Positions 6,152-7,362 of a stretch of 7,362 bases of DNA are shown one piece after another. The position numbers and the translations under genes were made by a program. The first letter of the stretch is position 1, and each line of letters opens with the position of its first letter. The DNA comes from an uncultured Eubacteriales bacterium (lineage in GTDB: Bacteria > Bacillota > Clostridia > UBA1381), in the NCBI GenBank assembly GCA_900556575.1, contig USPO01000070.1:1-7362 (forward strand), given 5' to 3'. The notes under the pieces are model-generated. The model was given only the letters and a program-made list of their open reading frames with translations. It had not been told where the DNA came from and searched no databases.

Positions 6152-6713
6152 AATAATACCGACATATTTGCTGTATTCAATAAGTGCATCAAGAGAAAAT
6201 GTGCCTTTTCCGAGTCTTGTGGAACTGCTTTTAATGGATATATCTTTTGAGATGATACGGGAGGCAGGAATAAGAATGCCGAGTCCGATAGGTTCAACTT
6301 TGGGAATAGTGGGTGGTTTAATATTGGGACAATCTGCGGTAAGTGCAAAAATTGTAAGCCCTTTGATGATAATAGTTATTGCTATTACAGGAATAGGTTC
6401 GTTTGCAACTCCGGATTATTCGTTAAGCTGGACTTCAAGAATTTTAAGAGTTTGTTTTATTGCATTAGGAGCAGTATTGGGGTTATATGGAATAGCGATA
6501 GGAATATTTATATATTCATGTTTTCTGGCATCGCAAAGAAGTTTTGGTGTCCCCTTCTTGTCGCCGATGTTAAAGAGAAACAGCAGAAGTATGTCAAATG
6601 CATTAATGGAGTCTGCAATATGGAAAAGAGAGCTTAGACCGGGATATTTAAAGGCAATGAAAAAACGTAATGAAAATAAGGTGAGCCGCAACTGGAAAAT
6701 AAAAAGAAAATAA
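6093..6713 (+). CDS. GerA-family A subunit, C-terminal membrane fragment
   Basis: This is the second piece of the broken gene, up to 206 residues in the frame one base on from the first. It starts inside membrane helix 1 (FLSILLPGMYLSVILFHHE) and continues with the family signatures EIIPTYLLYSISASRENVPF, SFEMIREAGIRMPSPIG, further membrane helices, and RSFGVPFLSP near the end, followed by a basic tail. The TTG at 6093 has no ribosome binding site, so independent translation looks doubtful. It overlaps the first frame by 59 bp. Confidence 0.75.
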   Translation: MFLSILLPGMYLSVILFHHEIIPTYLLYSISASRENVPFPSLVELLLMDISFEMIREAGIRMPSPIGSTLGIVGGLILGQSAVSAKIVSPLMIIVIAITGIGSFATPDYSLSWTSRILRVCFIALGAVLGLYGIAIGIFIYSCFLASQRSFGVPFLSPMLKRNSRSMSNALMESAIWKRELRPGYLKAMKKRNENKVSRNWKIKRK

Positions 6714-6732
6714 ATAAAGTGAATAATCAAGT

Positions 6733-6774
6733 ATATTACTGCCGATAAGTTTTAAATTTTATTGGCAGTAATAT
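6733..6774 (+). terminator. Hairpin after ger A gene, possible terminator
   Basis: ATATTACTGCC (6733-6743) pairs with GGCAGTAATAT (6764-6774); a G-U pair and four A/T pairs extend the stem inward. It is 20 nt past the ger A stop. The tail after it (tttgaatttt) is only a moderate T-run, so it may be a weak terminator or an attenuator between the A and B genes. Confidence 0.55.
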
Positions 6775-6804
6775 TTGAATTTTAACGACTCACTTTTGCT
6801 ATGG

Positions 6805-6832
6805 CAAAAATGTTTCACGTGAAACATTTTTG
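6805..6832. promoter_or_regulatory. parS: parS site 3 (before ger B gene), 28-bp palindrome
   Basis: TGTTTCACGTGAAACA at 6811-6826, extended by CAAAAA and TTTTTG to a perfect 28-bp palindrome. It is the longest of the three sites. It ends 2 bp before the ger B ribosome binding site, so in the mRNA it would also form a 12-bp hairpin with a 4-nt loop next to the Shine-Dalgarno sequence. Confidence 0.95.
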
Positions 6833-6846
6833 GGAAGGAGAATTTT

Positions 6847-7362
6847 ATGCTTTCTGAAAAGTTTATTATTCCGCTAATGATAAATTTGATTTTTGTTAAA
6901 GTACTGCTTACATTTCCTAAAACTGTTGTGGAGAACAGCGGAAATGCGGCATGGATTCAAATTCTATATAATACTGTAATAGCTTTTCTTTTCTTCTGTG
7001 CGGTTATGAGAATATATAATAGAAAGAAAAATATTATAGAAATTGCAGAGATAAACGGGGGTAAACCCTTAAAGGTTATAGCAGGAATTATTGTGACAAT
7101 AATTCTAATAATAAATGCTGCACCGATTGTGAGAATATTTCCGGAGTCGGTAAAGATAGTTCTTTTAAGAGATATGAACACAGAAATAATTGTTGTAATA
7201 ATGGCTGCGGCTGCATCCGTGGGAGCATATTTGGGGCTGGAGGCTGTCAGTCGGGTAAACAGAATATTTTTACCTATTGCGGCTGCAGTGTTTTTGGGAT
7301 TAATAGTGCTGCTTATACCAAAGTATAGATTAAGCAATTTATTACCGGTGTTTGGAACAGGA
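6847..7362 (+). CDS. Germinant-receptor B subunit (GerAB/YndE family), 5' part
   Basis: This is an open frame running off the right edge, with 172 codons visible and no stop. It resembles the spore germination permease family (GerAB type, amino acid permease superfamily), whose B subunits bind the nutrient germinant in the spore inner membrane. Typical segments are FVKVLLTFPKTVVENSGNAA (16-35) followed by WIQ, and LSNLLPVFGTG at the window end. About five membrane helices are visible (7-24, 37-54, 75-97, 112-132, 139-158), roughly half of a usual 360-residue protein with ten. The ATG is set by AAGGAG (6835-6840) 6 nt upstream. It follows the A gene in the usual A-B order but is separated from it by 133 bp holding a hairpin and a parS site. 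Antisense open frames here are shadows. Confidence 0.88.
   Translation, partial: MLSEKFIIPLMINLIFVKVLLTFPKTVVENSGNAAWIQILYNTVIAFLFFCAVMRIYNRKKNIIEIAEINGGKPLKVIAGIIVTIILIINAAPIVRIFPESVKIVLLRDMNTEIIVVIMAAAASVGAYLGLEAVSRVNRIFLPIAAAVFLGLIVLLIPKYRLSNLLPVFGTG

Larger units (their letters stand above)
5108..6713 (+). pseudogene. Frameshifted germinant-receptor A subunit (GerAA/GerA family)
   Basis: GerA-family A subunits sit in the spore inner membrane and, with B and C subunits, form the receptor that senses nutrients and triggers germination. If the two frames are joined the product is about 534 residues, in line with the usual 480-550. The soluble N-terminal part is in one frame and the membrane domain in another. 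The join must lie at about 6084-6092: the second frame opens just after a TAA at 6081-6083, and the first frame stops matching the family after MSRVI. One extra base here, for example A6086, would explain it; removing it gives MSRVIAALFLSILLPGMYL. There is no homopolymer at the site. Either the gene is truly broken or the base is an assembly error. The start is ATG 5108, preceded by AGGGTGA; the in-frame GTG at 5099 lies within that motif. Confidence 0.85.

Noticed and set aside
6957..7337. 126-codon minus-strand open frame
   Set aside because: It is antisense to the well-supported ger B subunit gene, which has a good ribosome binding site and family signatures.

Overview
The window looks like chromosomal DNA from a low-GC, endospore-forming member of the Clostridia, probably a gut-type Oscillospiraceae/Ruminococcus-like lineage. 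The reasons are AT-rich coding and spacer DNA, strong AGGAG-type ribosome binding sites, chromosomal Soj/Spo0J-type ParA and ParB with canonical parS sites, spore germinant receptor genes, and a GC-rich 'gaggtggcaYgcgaagcRtgacgg' palindromic repeat of a kind I recall from gut Firmicutes. The lineage call is inference; no rRNA or tRNA is present to fix it.

Right-to-left block (about 4925 down to 647, minus strand): a sigma-A-like promoter (4897-4924) leads into parA (4079-4843), parB (3021-3947), a DUF4446 membrane protein (2432-2929 or a slightly longer form), a small unrecognised membrane/coiled-coil protein (1978-2442) and serS (694-1962). The last genes are tightly packed: the two small genes overlap, and serS's ribosome binding site contains the previous stop codon. 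The block closes with a strong hairpin terminator (647-680). No convincing terminator is seen inside, so it reads as one segregation-plus-serS operon. The order parA-parB-DUF4446-serS, as I recall it, is typical of clostridial DNA near oriC.

Right-hand block (5108 to the end, plus strand, divergent from parA): a germinant-receptor A subunit gene (5108-6713) broken by a +1 frame change at the start of its membrane domain, a hairpin, then the first 172 codons of a germinant-receptor B subunit (6847 to the window edge). The B subunit runs off the window.

Three perfect 16-bp parS sites (2999-3014, 4964-4979, 6811-6826) lie within 3.9 kb, all in spacers: after parB, in the divergent parA/ger spacer, and just before the ger B gene. 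ParB made here should load on them. ParA and condensin would then act on the same origin region, and the germination genes sit inside that ParB-coated zone.

Left edge (1-646): no gene. It holds a cluster of palindromic repeats (two direct copies, one inverted) plus two other hairpins, all enclosed between two identical 26-bp direct repeats, followed by a very AT-rich stretch.

I do not see a clearly new multi-gene system. The points most worth following up are the parS sites in the germination region, the frameshifted ger A gene, the bounded repeat cluster, and the unrecognised coiled-coil protein fixed between DUF4446 and serS.
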